Notes under the pieces: generated by a model
The model's database searches: none
What the model saw: the letters and a program-made list of their open reading frames with translations, nothing else
Told to the model about the DNA's origin: nothing
Program-made: the position numbers and the translations under genes
Shown: in pieces, positions 1-9,690 of the stretch
Numbering within the stretch: the first letter of the stretch is position 1
Layout: each line of letters starts with the position of its first letter
Origin: Plantago ovata
Taxonomy: Eukaryota > Streptophyta > Magnoliopsida > Lamiales > Plantaginaceae
Assembly (NCBI GenBank): GCA_028274465.1
Contig: CM051458.1
Span: 33,182,692-33,246,691, forward strand
Direction of reading: 5' to 3'
Length of the DNA stretch: 64,000 bases

Positions 1-592
1 TCATTACTGTGCCCAAACATTCCAGAGGCACCAAAACCTAGTCGGCACCCAAGGACCAAAATCATCTAGTCGGCGCCCAAAGGCCAAAAACACCTAGTCG
101 GCGCCCAAAGGCCAAAAATACTCGGCATCCAAGGGCCAAAATCAGCTAGTCGTCACCCAAAGGCCAAAAATACTCGGCATCCAAGGGCCAAAATCAGCTA
201 GTCGGCACCCAAAGTCCAAAAATCATCTACCCGGCACCCAAGGGCCAAAATCAGCTAACCGACGTCCAAAGGCAAAAAATCATCTACCCGGCACCCAAGG
301 GCCAAAATCAGCTAACCGACGTCCAAAGGCAAAAAATCATCTACCCGGCACCCAAGGGCCAAAATCAGCTAGCCGGCGCCCAAAGGCCAAAACACACCTA
401 GCCGGCGCCCAAAGGCCTCAAACATTTAGCCGGCGCCCAAAGGCCAAAAAACACCTAGCCGGCGCCCAAAGGCCTCAAACATTTAGCCGGCGCTCAAAGG
501 CCAAAAACACCTAGCCAGCGCCCAAAGGTCAAAACACCAAGTCGGCGCCCAAAGGCCAAAAACACCTAGCCGGCGCCCAAAGACCAAAAACA
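1..592. repeat. Minisatellite, about 28-bp unit, roughly 20 copies
   Basis: Imperfect tandem copies of a unit built around CCGGCGCCCAAAGGCC plus an A-rich spacer (AAAACACCTAG). Early copies read GTCGGCACCC and later ones GCCGGCGCCC. It lies about 1 kb upstream of a gypsy-type polypurine tract and LTR. Tat/Ogre gypsy elements are known to carry tandem repeats in the region between pol and the 3' LTR, which fits this position. The array runs off the left edge. Confidence 0.9.
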
Positions 593-891
593 CCACACCA
601 ATGCCAGATGATAGACATACTCCTAGTCAGAACATTCTCCATCATCATTCTTTGGTGACTGAAACTTGACGAACACACTAAAAGCAATATGAGAAAGGTC
701 AAACAAATGGCTTGTTCACACTCCAAACTGGCTAACTAGTCAATATATAAAAAAACAAAAAATGTGTGTGAAAAATTACACCCATCAAATTCAAAGCTCC
801 TAAGGTGAAGTTCAAATAAGCAAAATCTAACCAAGCACAAAAACAATAACAAAAAGGGGGCTCGACCACAAGGCCTCGCAAATGCAAATAA
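593..891. other. Non-coding spacer after the minisatellite
   Basis: AT-rich sequence with no convincing reading frame or repeat. It joins the minisatellite to the antisense coiled-coil ORF and is probably 3' untranslated sequence of the same gypsy element. Confidence 0.4.
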
Positions 892-1149
892 CTAAGCCTC
901 CTTGGCGCCGCCATCGCTTGTTTCATCACCTGGGACTCCAAGTTCAAGCCTCAAGCGTTCGATCTCGAAAGCCGGCTTGCATTCCTCGTGTTCCCCGTTC
1001 TCAAATTGCACAATTGCTTCAAGTCTGGCCATCATAAATCCAACCCTTTGCGCGGTGACCTTCTCAGTCTCGAAGGTTGCTCGTAACTCCTCGAGCTCTT
1101 TCTCGGGTTTTTCAGCCCTTTGAAGCATATCGGCATGGGCCGATTCCAC
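892..1149 (-). CDS. Antisense coiled-coil ORF exon in a gypsy 3' region
   Basis: The minus frame encodes about 85 residues, ending GAKEA and stop. It is rich in Glu, Leu, Arg and Lys with heptad-like spacing (KELEELRATFETEK, EIERLRLELG), so a coiled coil is likely. The frame begins with GTG and probably continues from an upstream exon: on the minus strand there is an acceptor-like AG near 1170 and a strong donor (AAAG/GTAAGTGG) at 1288. Tat-lineage gypsy elements are known to carry extra ORFs, some antisense, between pol and the 3' LTR. That matches the position before the LTR at 1656. Function unknown; it could be a degenerate copy. Confidence 0.45.
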   Translation of the reverse strand: MESAHADMLQRAEKPEKELEELRATFETEKVTAQRVGFMMARLEAIVQFENGEHEECKPAFEIERLRLELGVPGDETSDGGAKEA

Positions 1150-1655
1150 GGAGAATCAAGTACTGTTCGGCAAACGCTAATCGTAACTCTATTCTCGCCG
1201 CACGTGAATAAAAAGGAGGAAAGTCAAATAAGCGTCAGTGAAAGATAGGCAGGAAAGACTTGAATTCTAGTTGATGTATACCACTTACCTTTATGTTGGA
1301 CCATCGGTATCGGTATGGGCCGCCAATCCAAGTAAGTACTTTTTTCATCCGATTTTGCAATTCTCAGTTTATTTGAGCCCATGAAAACATTGTTTAATTA
1401 ATGGTTTAAGCACACTATTAATTAGCACATACTCTGTGGCCAATTAGTTAAATAGATTTGGCAGTCCTGTTAATGCTTCAACTTTCATGACTTGATTAAA
1501 TTTATTCAAGTACAATCGCGCGGAAGCTCTCACGAAAAGAGTCGTCGACTACGGTCTAGTTACATATGCTGACAACAATATCGACACTCAGCAAATACAT
1601 GCGAACTTACTACTCTTCAACTCGAGAAACTCGATTTAAAGAGTGGGGGACAAAC
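1150..1655. other. Putative intron of the antisense ORF, then 3' UTR of the gypsy element
   Basis: On the minus strand a GTAAGT donor lies at 1288-1283 and an acceptor-like CAG near 1170, consistent with an intron of about 115 bp. The rest up to 1637 shows no gene. Confidence 0.35.
1638..1650 (+). promoter_or_regulatory. Polypurine tract of a gypsy element
   Basis: AAAGAGTGGGGGA lies five bases before a TGTATTGG LTR start. This is the usual plus-strand primer position for reverse transcription and makes the LTR at 1656 a 3' LTR. Confidence 0.65.
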
Positions 1656-2576
1656 TGTATTGGCAAAAATTAGATCACTTGGTCATACGTTCACCCAATC
1701 TACAATTTGGTGAAAGTTCACAAGTCAAAATTGCTCTCATGATGATCTAATTTTGACCCTCCGACCACGAACTAGCACACGGATTAGTCTGACCCAATTG
1801 GCTAATTACATGTTGGTCTCCAGCTAATATTCAAAGGCCGCCGGTCCGTGAAAGTGGCCGGGTGCCTCTTCCCATAAGGATTAAAATGGTGCCAACCATT
1901 AATTGGCTCCCTGTCCTAGATTGGTTGTTGCAATTTGTGGACCAAAACCTTGACTCCCTCAACGCCCACGACGCCTCGGCTCAACGTTCAATGTAACGTT
2001 ATGGAAACGGATAGAAAAGACCAGATACTTAGCTAACGGGCCGGGAAGTGGGAGAAAGGGTCGAAGAAACCTAATTTAAAAAGGGGATTGACGAAGAGAA
2101 AAAGGAGATCGAATTACAATTGGCTCTGGCTCATCACTCACAACGACTCTCTGAAAAAATCAAACTTACAGAATCCACCGTACCCTGACAGTCTCCACCT
2201 ACGAATTCAACCATCTCCATAAGAATCCATAGACGGACACCCAGAACCTGAGAAAAATCTATCTCGGTCGTCGAAACCCTAAACCGTTTCAATCCCTCCG
2301 CGGAGACCTAGATTTCTCATTGTTCACCATCGATTCTGGCTTAGTTTCTATTTACTTTTAATCGCACGTTTAATTTATTCTTTATTATCACAAATTCGCT
2401 AACTTGAGCGTCAGAGTCCATACGGTCGGCACCACACCGGTGTCCCAGTTGAATCTCACGCTTTCGATTGTTAATATTGCAGGTGGCCACACTTTAGTTT
2501 TGCTAATCCTTTGTCTCGCAGGTAATTGGTGCCCGCGAATTACCAAGTATCAATTGTAGATTTCTGAGCATCTACA
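1656..2576 (+). mobile_element. LTR of a Tat-like Ty3/gypsy element (3' LTR)
   Basis: It starts TGTATTGGC after a polypurine tract and ends GCATCTACA. The U5 part contains AACTTGAGCGTC followed by CCGGTGTCCC, a combination I associate with Tat/Ogre-type plant gypsy LTRs. Length is about 921 bp. No matching 5' LTR lies in the window, so the body lies to the left or is lost. The right boundary is less sure than the left, and I could not confirm a target duplication. Confidence 0.6.
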
Positions 2577-3335
2577 GTTGATGAAGCTACTCGAGATGTG
2601 CTCCTCGAGCTATCGATGTAGTCGAGGCATTAATCCTTGTGTTTTTGAGTGCTTTCCTCCGTGATTTGATGGTCGATCGCGAGTAGGGTACTCGAGACCG
2701 GAGCTTTCGAAGATCCTTTGGCGAATCGAGGAGGCCTTTTCTTCCTTGGGGAAATTTGTTTCGGCCATATGATGACTAGAAGTATCTTCCTTTCTCCTTT
2801 TCTCGACCATATGATGATAAGTGTTCAACTTGCTAGTCGGGTAGTGTTACTCGGGCCATATGATGACTAAAAGTGTTCAACTTGCTAGTCGGGTAGTGTT
2901 ACTCGGGCCTTTCGGGACTTTCGAGCTGGTCGGACTCTAACACCATGGTTGTACCCCTTATCATTCATTCCTTTGCGGAATTTAGGCGGGCTCGACCACC
3001 CTTCTCTCGAGAAGTTGGTAGTCGACTTCTAAGGGTCCATTGCCTCAAAAATTCGAAAATTTCAAAAATGGTCCGAGACCATTTTTCTTGTTTTAAAAAG
3101 TTGAGAACAAAATGTTTTGACATATTTGTCCGACTTTTTGACTTTTCGCTCATGTTCCTTCGGACATGTTTCCTATTGACGTAATAGGTTTGTCTCTTAA
3201 GCATAAAACTTTTGTAGGTTGGTTTTATATCAAGTGTTCTTCACTTCCTTTCCACTCTTATCCTTGATCCTTGAACCTTATGCCGAGACGTTCGGTCTTA
3301 TATAGTTCAAGAGTGTTGGATCCCAAAGAGCATTC
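2577..3335. other. Degenerate non-coding retrotransposon-like sequence
   Basis: No credible gene. Short CTCGAG- and CTCGGGCC-rich stretches resemble the composition of the LTR at 4027-5112. It includes a 52-bp-period tandem duplication at 2821-2909. I cannot place it in a specific element. Confidence 0.3.
2821..2909. repeat. Tandem duplication, 52-bp period
   Basis: A 37-base block beginning GTGTTCAACTTGCTAGTCGG occurs at 2821 and again at 2873, separated by CATATGATGAC sequence that also precedes the first copy. Confidence 0.8.
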
Positions 3336-3686
3336 TCATTCATTGGACCATGCATACTTTGATAGTAAGTGATGCATAATGATGCATGCATGGTGAATGA
3401 ATGTATGAATGCATGAATGAATGAATGAATGAACGCATGCATGAATGAATGAAGGAGTGATCCTTTGATAGTAAGTCAGAGTACTTACATTCTTGTCGGA
3501 AATGTATAGCATTATTTCCGGACCTCCATTAAAAAGATTGTAGATAAGTTGGCCATTGGGTTCCGAAATAAACGAAACCCAACCAATAAAAGCATATCCT
3601 AGCTTCAAGTCCTTGAGTTGATTACTTCCAATGGTCCTTCCCTCCACAATCTGGTAGGGACTTCCTTTGGGTTGCAACTTGTTCAT
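3336..3686 (-). CDS. Exon-like fragment, unknown product
   Basis: The minus strand has an ATG near 3686 (MNKLQPKGS) followed by about 70 residues with normal composition (LGYAFIGWVSFISEPNG). It then reaches GAAT/GTAAGTACT, a near-perfect 5' splice donor, at about 3491. The remaining frame to 3336 is read through a GAAT microsatellite and is not credible. It lies downstream of a minus-strand gypsy primer site, so it may be a leader or extra ORF of that element. I do not recognise the protein. Confidence 0.35.
   Translation of the reverse strand: MNKLQPKGSPYQIVEGRTIGSNQLKDLKLGYAFIGWVSFISEPNGQLIYNLFNGGPEIMLYISDKNVSTLTYYQRITPSFIHACVHSFIHSCIHTFIHHACIIMHHLLSKYAWSNE
3394..3453. repeat. (GAAT/GCAT)n microsatellite
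   Basis: Imperfect tetranucleotide run of ATGAATG and ATGCATG units. Confidence 0.85.
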
Positions 3687-4008
3687 AGGAGAAAGAGGAA
3701 CTTGGGCTCTTTGATGGAAGAGCTAGTGCTCCAACTCTCAATCCTTTAAGTATTCTTCGATGCTCCCCCCTTCCTTCGATGTCCTTCTAGACACTTGAAG
3801 TGAGTCATTCTCTTGGATCATGTCCTCTTCCCACAACATTACTATTTTTATTAGCCCTTGGAGTGGTCACATCTCTTCCTCTACCTCTGCAAGGAGGGAA
3901 GCTCCTCGGACAAGGTGGTGGTGCGAACTCTTCTCCAGTCATCCTTCATGTGTTATTTGAAGGATTTACCATCTTTCTGGTAGGACTAGGGTAACCTTTT
4001 GAACGGTT
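3687..4008 (-). other. Degenerate leader or gag start of a minus-strand gypsy element
   Basis: Sequence following the primer site on the minus strand. One frame gives a short Arg/Gly-rich stretch (CRGRGRDV) like the N-terminus of some plant gypsy Gag proteins, but stops interrupt every frame. Confidence 0.3.
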
Positions 4009-4024
4009 CCCACAGACGGCGCCA
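4009..4024 (-). promoter_or_regulatory. Primer-binding site of a minus-strand gypsy element
   Basis: The minus strand reads TGGCGCCGTCTGTGGG two bases after an LTR end (CTTCAACA). This form is typical of plant Ty3/gypsy elements. Confidence 0.75.
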
Positions 4025-4026
4025 AA

Positions 4027-5112
4027 TGTTGAAGGGTATTTCGTGCGTTCTTTCTAATTAGCCTTAAGTCTTCAAAGGAAGGTACTTTGGTCTTCTTCGA
4101 AGGATGTTGCTTTGAGTCTTTTCGAAGGAAGGCCTCTTGAGTCTTCGGAGGAAACTACTTGGGTCTTCTTCATAGGGTCTTCCTCTGATATTTTGGTGAC
4201 CTTCATGTAGCTTCCTCGTTCTTGAAATAGACTTTTGGTAGTCTCCTCGTGACTTCCTGACACCTGAAATAGACTAGATGAGGGGGGGGGGGGGTTAGTG
4301 CCTCGTGCCCGGTCTGTCGAGGATCAGACCGGAGGGACGACTTTACGTGTAGGGAGTTGAAGGCTTCCCTAGTGAGAGAAATATTAATGGAGAGTTGGAG
4401 ATTGTTGATTACCTTTAAATGATGGAGTGAGGTCTCCTTATATACTCCTTGTATTGTCTTGTCACTTTGTGTAGGATTGTGACATGTGTCTGGCTGAGAT
4501 GGAATCCTCCTTTGGTCTAAGCCCATTAAGAAGGTCCATGGACTTTGGCCCAAACATCCGGTCTAGGGTTTGGAGGGCATTATTAACTTTTCAGGTCTCA
4601 TGGAATATTCTAGAAGGCGGGTCCCCTAGGGACTGACCAGGGGTGGTCGACCTGGGTCCTCATGCCTTCCTCAGGTTCCATGGTCCAAGTAGTGCTCTGC
4701 CTGTTCTCCTTTGGAGGGTGATACCTTGACGTAAGGTCCTCCTCGGTCCGCCCATCTATGGTGGTCGAGCCCTAGGGATGATCCTCGAGCCCCATACTTA
4801 GTCAGCTTTATCCTTAGTGAACCATCTTGAGGGTTAACCTCTTGAAGTGTAATGAGGACCATGCTTGTCGAGCCACCCTCAGGTGACGTACCTGGAAGGG
4901 TGGTCGAGCCCTGTTGAGGGACGACCTTCAGAGCCTCGGAGGGACATCCTTGGTGACCCGGAGGGATATCCTTGGTGCTCCAGAGGGACATCCTTGGAGA
5001 CCCGGAGGGATATCCTTGGTGCTCCGGAGGGACATCCTTGGAGACCCGTAGGGATATCCTTGGTGCTCCTGAGGGACATCCTTGGAGACCCGGAGGGATA
5101 TCCTTGGTGCCT
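4027..5112 (-). mobile_element. 5' LTR of a minus-strand gypsy element (outer edge unresolved)
   Basis: On the plus strand it begins TGTTGAAGGG next to the primer site. It holds a 13-G run (4282-4294), GGTCGAGCCC-type motifs and a 22-bp minisatellite at its far side. The outer LTR end is not visible: the sequence passes directly into ORF3 coding sequence of the C2 element near 5113, which suggests a deletion or recombination junction. ORFs read through the LTR are not credible genes. Confidence 0.5.
4939..5111. repeat. 22-bp minisatellite organised as 44-bp double units
   Basis: Units GAGGGACATCCTTGGAGACC and GAGGGATATCCTTGGTGCTC alternate about four times each. The 44-bp period is not a multiple of three, so the ORFs through it on both strands are artefacts. 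Confidence 0.9.
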
Positions 5113-5292
5113 GTTCGCGCTCTTAGGCCGCTCCAGTTCGTAAATGCGGACGAGACATATTTTAACACCAACACAAAGTGTGAGCAGATGATGCAATGGG
5201 ACGGTTTTGCCAAAGAGAAGTACATTAGATACTTCTATGAACAAGATTTGGATGAAGAAAACGAAGAGGCGTTGAACTTGATTAATCAACAA
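5113..5292 (+). pseudogene. C2 ORF3, first fragment (5' end truncated)
   Basis: An open frame from the edge of the minisatellite to 5292 encodes about 60 residues (RPLQFVNADETYF, RYFYEQDLDEENEEALNL). It stops exactly where the C1 LTR begins. Removing C1 and one copy of the 5-bp duplication makes this frame continue at 15138 without interruption, so this is the N-terminal part of one protein. The start codon and everything upstream are lost at the junction near 5113. The pattern (RFVN...KYIRYFYEQ) recalls extra ORFs of plant copia elements related to the 'putative plant transposon protein' family. Function unknown. Confidence 0.6.
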
Positions 5293-7399
5293 TGATAGTG
5301 TATATGTCCTAGAGGCAGTCCTTATTAAGGGCATGGAGCCCTTATAGAGGGCATATATGTACTATTACACAGGTCAACGTAATATGATATATGTTTGTCG
5401 TTTTACTATTGAGTATCGCTTTCATATTTATATTACACCAGGCATGCAGCATGTCATATCTCTATTTCTGTCTGTATTGATATTAAACATGTCCCCTCGG
5501 ATAGATGACCGATCACACAGATAGTGGGAGCTATGTGAATTATCATCTATCCCAAACTCTCCCTAGTCGAGGTTCATCTCGGATGTAGGGGTCTGAATGA
5601 ACCAGATGAGACTAGTATGCGTGGAGGTTATACTTCTTGGAGCAAGTGTGAGCCGATCCCACGACCACGGAACGGATTGTTGGACAATCGAGAAACGTTC
5701 CCATAACTGCGCATAGTTGTTCGAAGAAGGATTATCGAACAATGGAAGTACTCACCGGACACTCCCATCGATGTATACTCTACACCAAAGTGTCTATGGG
5801 AACCGGTAAGTTGTCGAAGTGATGCCAGTCGTCCTTTGGACTTACAGGACTTTATCATCACATTTGTTGCCCATATCCTTGGTGGACCCGTCGATGTCAG
5901 CTCTGAATAAGCAGTTGACCTAAGACACGATCCAGGATTATGGCTACATACAAATGGGGATGATAAGTGATTCTGTGAAGGATTCATCTCTCACGTGTAG
6001 CACAGGAGAGCACTGCTCATAGTCGTTCATAGTTGTGATTGGTAAAACCGCTGGCCAGCGTATCAATATTATTATGATGGTCATAATAGATATTGGATTC
6101 ACCATGCAACTCACTAAAGACGCCCGTGGATGTATTATTGGGATAGACACTTCATCGGTCCTAGATACATTCGAGCAAGTCAGATGAAGGACGTTACCAT
6201 CGCCGCGTTGAACGCAACAGACTTCGCAACGAAAGGGTTAGCTTTGAGAAACCTCTCAAACGTCCTCATGTATTAATATTGCAAATGGAACCGTCTAGGA
6301 ATTCCATTTTGCCTTGTCTAGGACTTGCTTAATACAATGAGGCCCTATGGGTCACACTATGTGGTGATTCAGCTTATGCGAATATCCTTGAAGATGGAAT
6401 CGCAATTAATTTGGAATTAATTGTGATTGATGGATTATAATTAATTTGGAATTAATTATAATATTTAGTGGCTCAATTAATGATTTGGAATTATTAATTG
6501 AATTGGTTAATTAATTATATTTTATGTAAATACAATTAAAGATTATATTTTAGAAATATAATGGAGGTTTGATTTGAAAGGATGTGTTAATTTAGAATTA
6601 ACATATGCACATGGGCGAAATCTACTTGGAGTTTGAATTGCCTTAGAACTATAAGTGGGTACCAAAATCGGGACCAACCTATCACCCTCAGGACACGCGC
6701 GCGCGCGAGATAGAGTAGGGGAAGGAGTTCGACTCCTTCCTCTATAAGAAGTCTAAGGGATAAGTTAGATTTTCCTGATTGAGTTTTAATTTGATTGGGA
6801 ATGAATCTAGACTTGAAATTGGTTTCCTAGTGATTTAAGAATTAGATTCTTATTCCTTTATGAAGTCTAATTGCTTATGCTTTAGGCTTCTATTGACTAC
6901 TATATATAGTAGACTATTAGAGAGCTTTTGACATAGATTTTCACACAGTTGAAGAGTCAAATTCTTGGAGAATTATTCTACCCAGTTTTCTTAGAGAAAA
7001 TAAAAAGCTCTCCCTTCCTCTATAAGCCACACGCGCGCGCCACCTACCAGAGGAATCGCTGCCCCATCTTCTTGGCCACACAAAGAATATCCTAGCATTC
7101 TTTCCGATAGGTTGTTCATCCGTGGATACCAAGGTTGAGGTTCTAGGAGCTGGAAACTAACTTTTATTGTCTTGCAGATGATCAAAGTATTGCAGATATC
7201 TTCGACTTCGACGAAGGAGAAGATACACCGGATTATTACGAAGACTTGAAGCTGTGCTTGCTTTGGAAGTAAGGTTAGTCTTCTAATTGACGTGTTTAAA
7301 TATATACGGCATATACATAATCAATTAACCCGTTTGTTAAGAAATTTTTTAAAATTCCGCTGCGTATCCTAGGGGTAACTCTGATCGTATTTTCTTACA
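5293..7399 (+). repeat. C1 5' LTR
   Basis: Begins TGATAGTG and ends CTTACA just before the primer site. It includes AT-rich AATTAATTTGGAATTAATT repeats (6410-6530), a (CG)n run near 6695-6708, and a TATA box inside a 16-bp palindrome. ORFs inside it are not credible. Confidence 0.95.
6897..6912 (+). promoter_or_regulatory. Palindromic TATA box of the C1 LTR
   Basis: CTACTATATATAGTAG is a perfect 16-bp palindrome. It is identical in the 3' LTR (14634-14649) and the solo LTR (34185-34200). Likely core promoter, placing the transcript start in the last 500 bp of the LTR. Confidence 0.65.
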
Positions 7400-7400
7400 T

Positions 7401-7412
7401 TGGTATCAGAGC
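7401..7412 (+). promoter_or_regulatory. C1 primer-binding site (initiator tRNA-Met type)
   Basis: TGGTATCAGAGC, one base after the LTR end. This is the standard site of plant copia elements. Confidence 0.95.
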
Positions 7413-7577
7413 GAGGTTAATTAATTACGTATATACGTATATATTTTGTATGATTTTGTAGATATGTGGATGCAATTGATTCTATGATTAATTCGTTTTT
7501 CAAAAGTTTTGTTTTTATATAAATTTAGAATTTATATTTTTCAAAAAAAAAAAAATTATATATATATTGACCGGGCC

Positions 7578-7642
7578 GCCTGCGTGCCGCAGGCGCCGGG
7601 CGCCCGCGGCCGCAGGCACGGTAGGGGACGGGACTAGGTCCC
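7578..7642 (+). other. GC-rich hairpins in the C1 leader
   Basis: Just after the primer region, GCCTGCG/TGC/CGCAGGC (7578-7594) is a perfect 7-bp stem with a three-base loop. GGGAC/TAG/GTCCC (7630-7642) is a second hairpin. Both sit in an otherwise AT-rich leader. Confidence 0.6.
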
Positions 7643-8120
7643 ATATTTTTTTATATATATATTTTTGGGTTGGACCCAAAATTGAATTTTTGAAAATTTT
7701 GAGGATTGAATTTTATATTTGGAATATAAATATGATTTAATTGTAATTGTTTTTAACTAGAGGGGTTAAATTTAATTAGTATAAAGTTAAAGGGATTATT
7801 TGTAATTTATCAATTTATTGTTTATTGCAAATTAATCCTTCTACTTTTGAATTTTAGATTTAACACCTCCAAGGTTTCAAAAATTACAATTAAGTCCTTC
7901 GGGTTTTCGAAAATTGCTACTTGGTCAATAGAATTTTCGATTTTTCAATCTAGTCCAAATTTTTTCAATTATTTCGTAGAGATTATAATTATGGGATTAT
8001 AATTTTCATAATGAAATTATGAAGTCATTTGGCATCCACATAGGCTACTACTTGTTTGTTTGCTCGATATGCTATTGTTTGACAATGCATGTTTAATACC
8101 AAGTATTTTACTTTCCCTTC

Positions 8121-8282
8121 GACCGCTATGCATGCGAGGGTAGGCGGCACCCTCTTATATGTCGGACCGCATATTTTATGTATGGGTAGGCGGCACCCAT
8201 TATGTGCTTGACCGCGTTTAGAACTAGAATGGATAGGCGGCATCCATTACGTGTAGACCGCTCATGCATGATGGGTAGGCGG
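8121..8282 (+). ncRNA. Repeated hairpin module in the C1 leader (candidate RNA signal)
   Basis: Four tandem units of about 45 bp share only GACCGC and TAGGCGGC. In three of them the heptamer AGGCGGC is the loop of a perfect stem: GAGGGT/ACCCTC (8136-8154), ATGGGT/ACCCAT (8182-8200) and AATGGAT/ATCCATT (8228-8248). Stem bases change together while the loop is fixed. GCGG in the loop can also pair with CCGC of the GACCGC copies (8121, 8165, 8210, 8256). The fourth unit has lost its stem. It lies between primer site and gag, where packaging and dimerisation signals of retroelements usually lie. Confidence 0.6.
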
Positions 8283-8471
8283 CGGCCTTATTTGTTTGTA
8301 GATGACTGATAACAACCCTCAAGCGACAAGCCCAACCAATATAAGTACTGAAATATATATATGTATGTATTTCTGAGATGCTTTCCATAGGGTGCTTTAA
8401 TTCTGAACTTTCATTGCGTTTTCCTGTATTGGCGACCTCGTCTTACAGACTCGCAGTGATCGTCAGATTAG

Positions 8472-8648
8472 AGTAAGCCTATGGTTATGACTTACTGCAT
8501 ATTGTATCTAGCGACCTCGATAGGTACAATATGTAGGGCATCGGGTTAAATTAGATTTAACAACCAAGAGTTGCGTGACGCAATTGGATAGTCCTACCGG
8601 TCATATTATGCTATGCGACCAGCCCCCGTTGGAATATAGCATAGTATG
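8472..8648 (+). other. Three further hairpins in the C1 leader
   Basis: AGTAAG/CTTACT (8472-8496). A 13-bp stem built on CATATTGTA/TACAATATG (8498-8533). A second 13-bp stem CATATTATGCTAT/ATAGCATAGTATG (8602-8648). The long stems each have one G:U-type pair, and both loops begin with GCGACC. The leader 7413-8852 has no credible gene. Confidence 0.55.
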
Positions 8649-8852
8649 GATTTGGATCATGGCCACTACGTTAACATGTTGGACATTACCCGTATGTTTG
8701 TTTTGGGGGCAAGCATATGTGAAAATAGTGGGAGCTAAACAGCTAAAGGACCTTGTTGTTTAGTTATGTTGACTCTGTATTTAGAAAAAAAAAAATATTT
8801 CAATAGTTGATTTATTATTTTCGTTCTATATTATTTCTCCTGGAAAACCGAA

Positions 8853-9690
8853 ATGGCGAGTATCTCGCTCCGTGCTGTCTTAGAGAAGCAAATTTTGACC
8901 GGAACAAACTTCCTAGATTGGATTAGGAATATATGTTTGGTGCTGAAGTACGAAAGGATTGAGTACGTCTTGGACGAGGCTAATCCCGTGTGTCCCGAGA
9001 ATCAGACTGCCTATCAAGTTGCTGATTTGGAATCAAGCAAACAAGGCAAAGTCTGATAAGCATCATGAGGATGCTAGATCCGCGCAGTGTATTATGCTGG
9101 CGATAATGAGAAATGAGCTGCAGAGGCAACATGAAAGCATGTTGCCGTATGAGATGCTGAAGCATCTTGAGTCGGTCTTTAAGACGACAGCTAGAAGTGT
9201 TGAATTTGATTTGATCAAAGAGATACACAGATGCAAGCTCAATGAAGGAGGGAACATGTCTGAACATGTTCTCAAGATGAGAATAAGATCATGGTGATCT
9301 TTGTCCTTCAATCATTGCCGAGTTCGTATTCGTAGTTCATCGTTAACCACCACGAATGCGAAGGACGTAACACTGCCCGAACTCCATAATCTACTGAAGA
9401 CATATGATCAAACTCTTCCTAAGAAGGAAAAGTCGATCATGTATGTTGGGCAACCGTCTGACCTAAACCCGAGAAACAAAGGTGGTAAGGGTAAGGGAAA
9501 TTCGGGAGCCAAGGCTAACACTTCGAGTGATAAGCCTAAGCGTATGAACCAAAAAAGGAAGTTCAAGAGGAGCGGAACGGTACACACAGATGAATGTCTT
9601 TTCTGTAAACAGAAAGGGCATTGGAAGAATGATTGTCCTAAACTAAGGGCAGATCAAGCTAAGAAGCCGCCGGCTTCTAGCTCAGGTATG
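8853..9690 (+). pseudogene. C1 Gag (broken)
   Basis: Starts at ATG 8853 (MASISLRAVLEKQ). The first part (NFLDWIRNICLVLKYERIEYVL) is the typical copia Gag N-terminus. A frame change near 9050, then stops around 9054 and 9297, break it into three pieces. The last piece carries a CCHC zinc knuckle at about 9595-9636 (CLFCKQKGHWKNDC), which binds RNA during packaging. Lys/Arg-rich sequence precedes the knuckle. Gag forms the virus-like particle in the cytoplasm. Family assignment is secure; the copy is non-functional as it stands. Confidence 0.85.

Noticed and set aside
1-592. Regularly spaced repeats that resemble a CRISPR array
   Set aside because: Units are directly adjacent without unique spacers, and the window is plant nuclear DNA.
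4865-5334. Long ORFs on both strands through 4865-5334
   Set aside because: They are read through the 22-bp minisatellite in several frames; only the part after 5113 on the plus strand is plausible coding sequence.
8575-8763. Short plus-strand ORF in the C1 leader
   Set aside because: Overlaps the long hairpins and has no relation to known element proteins; gag starts at 8853.
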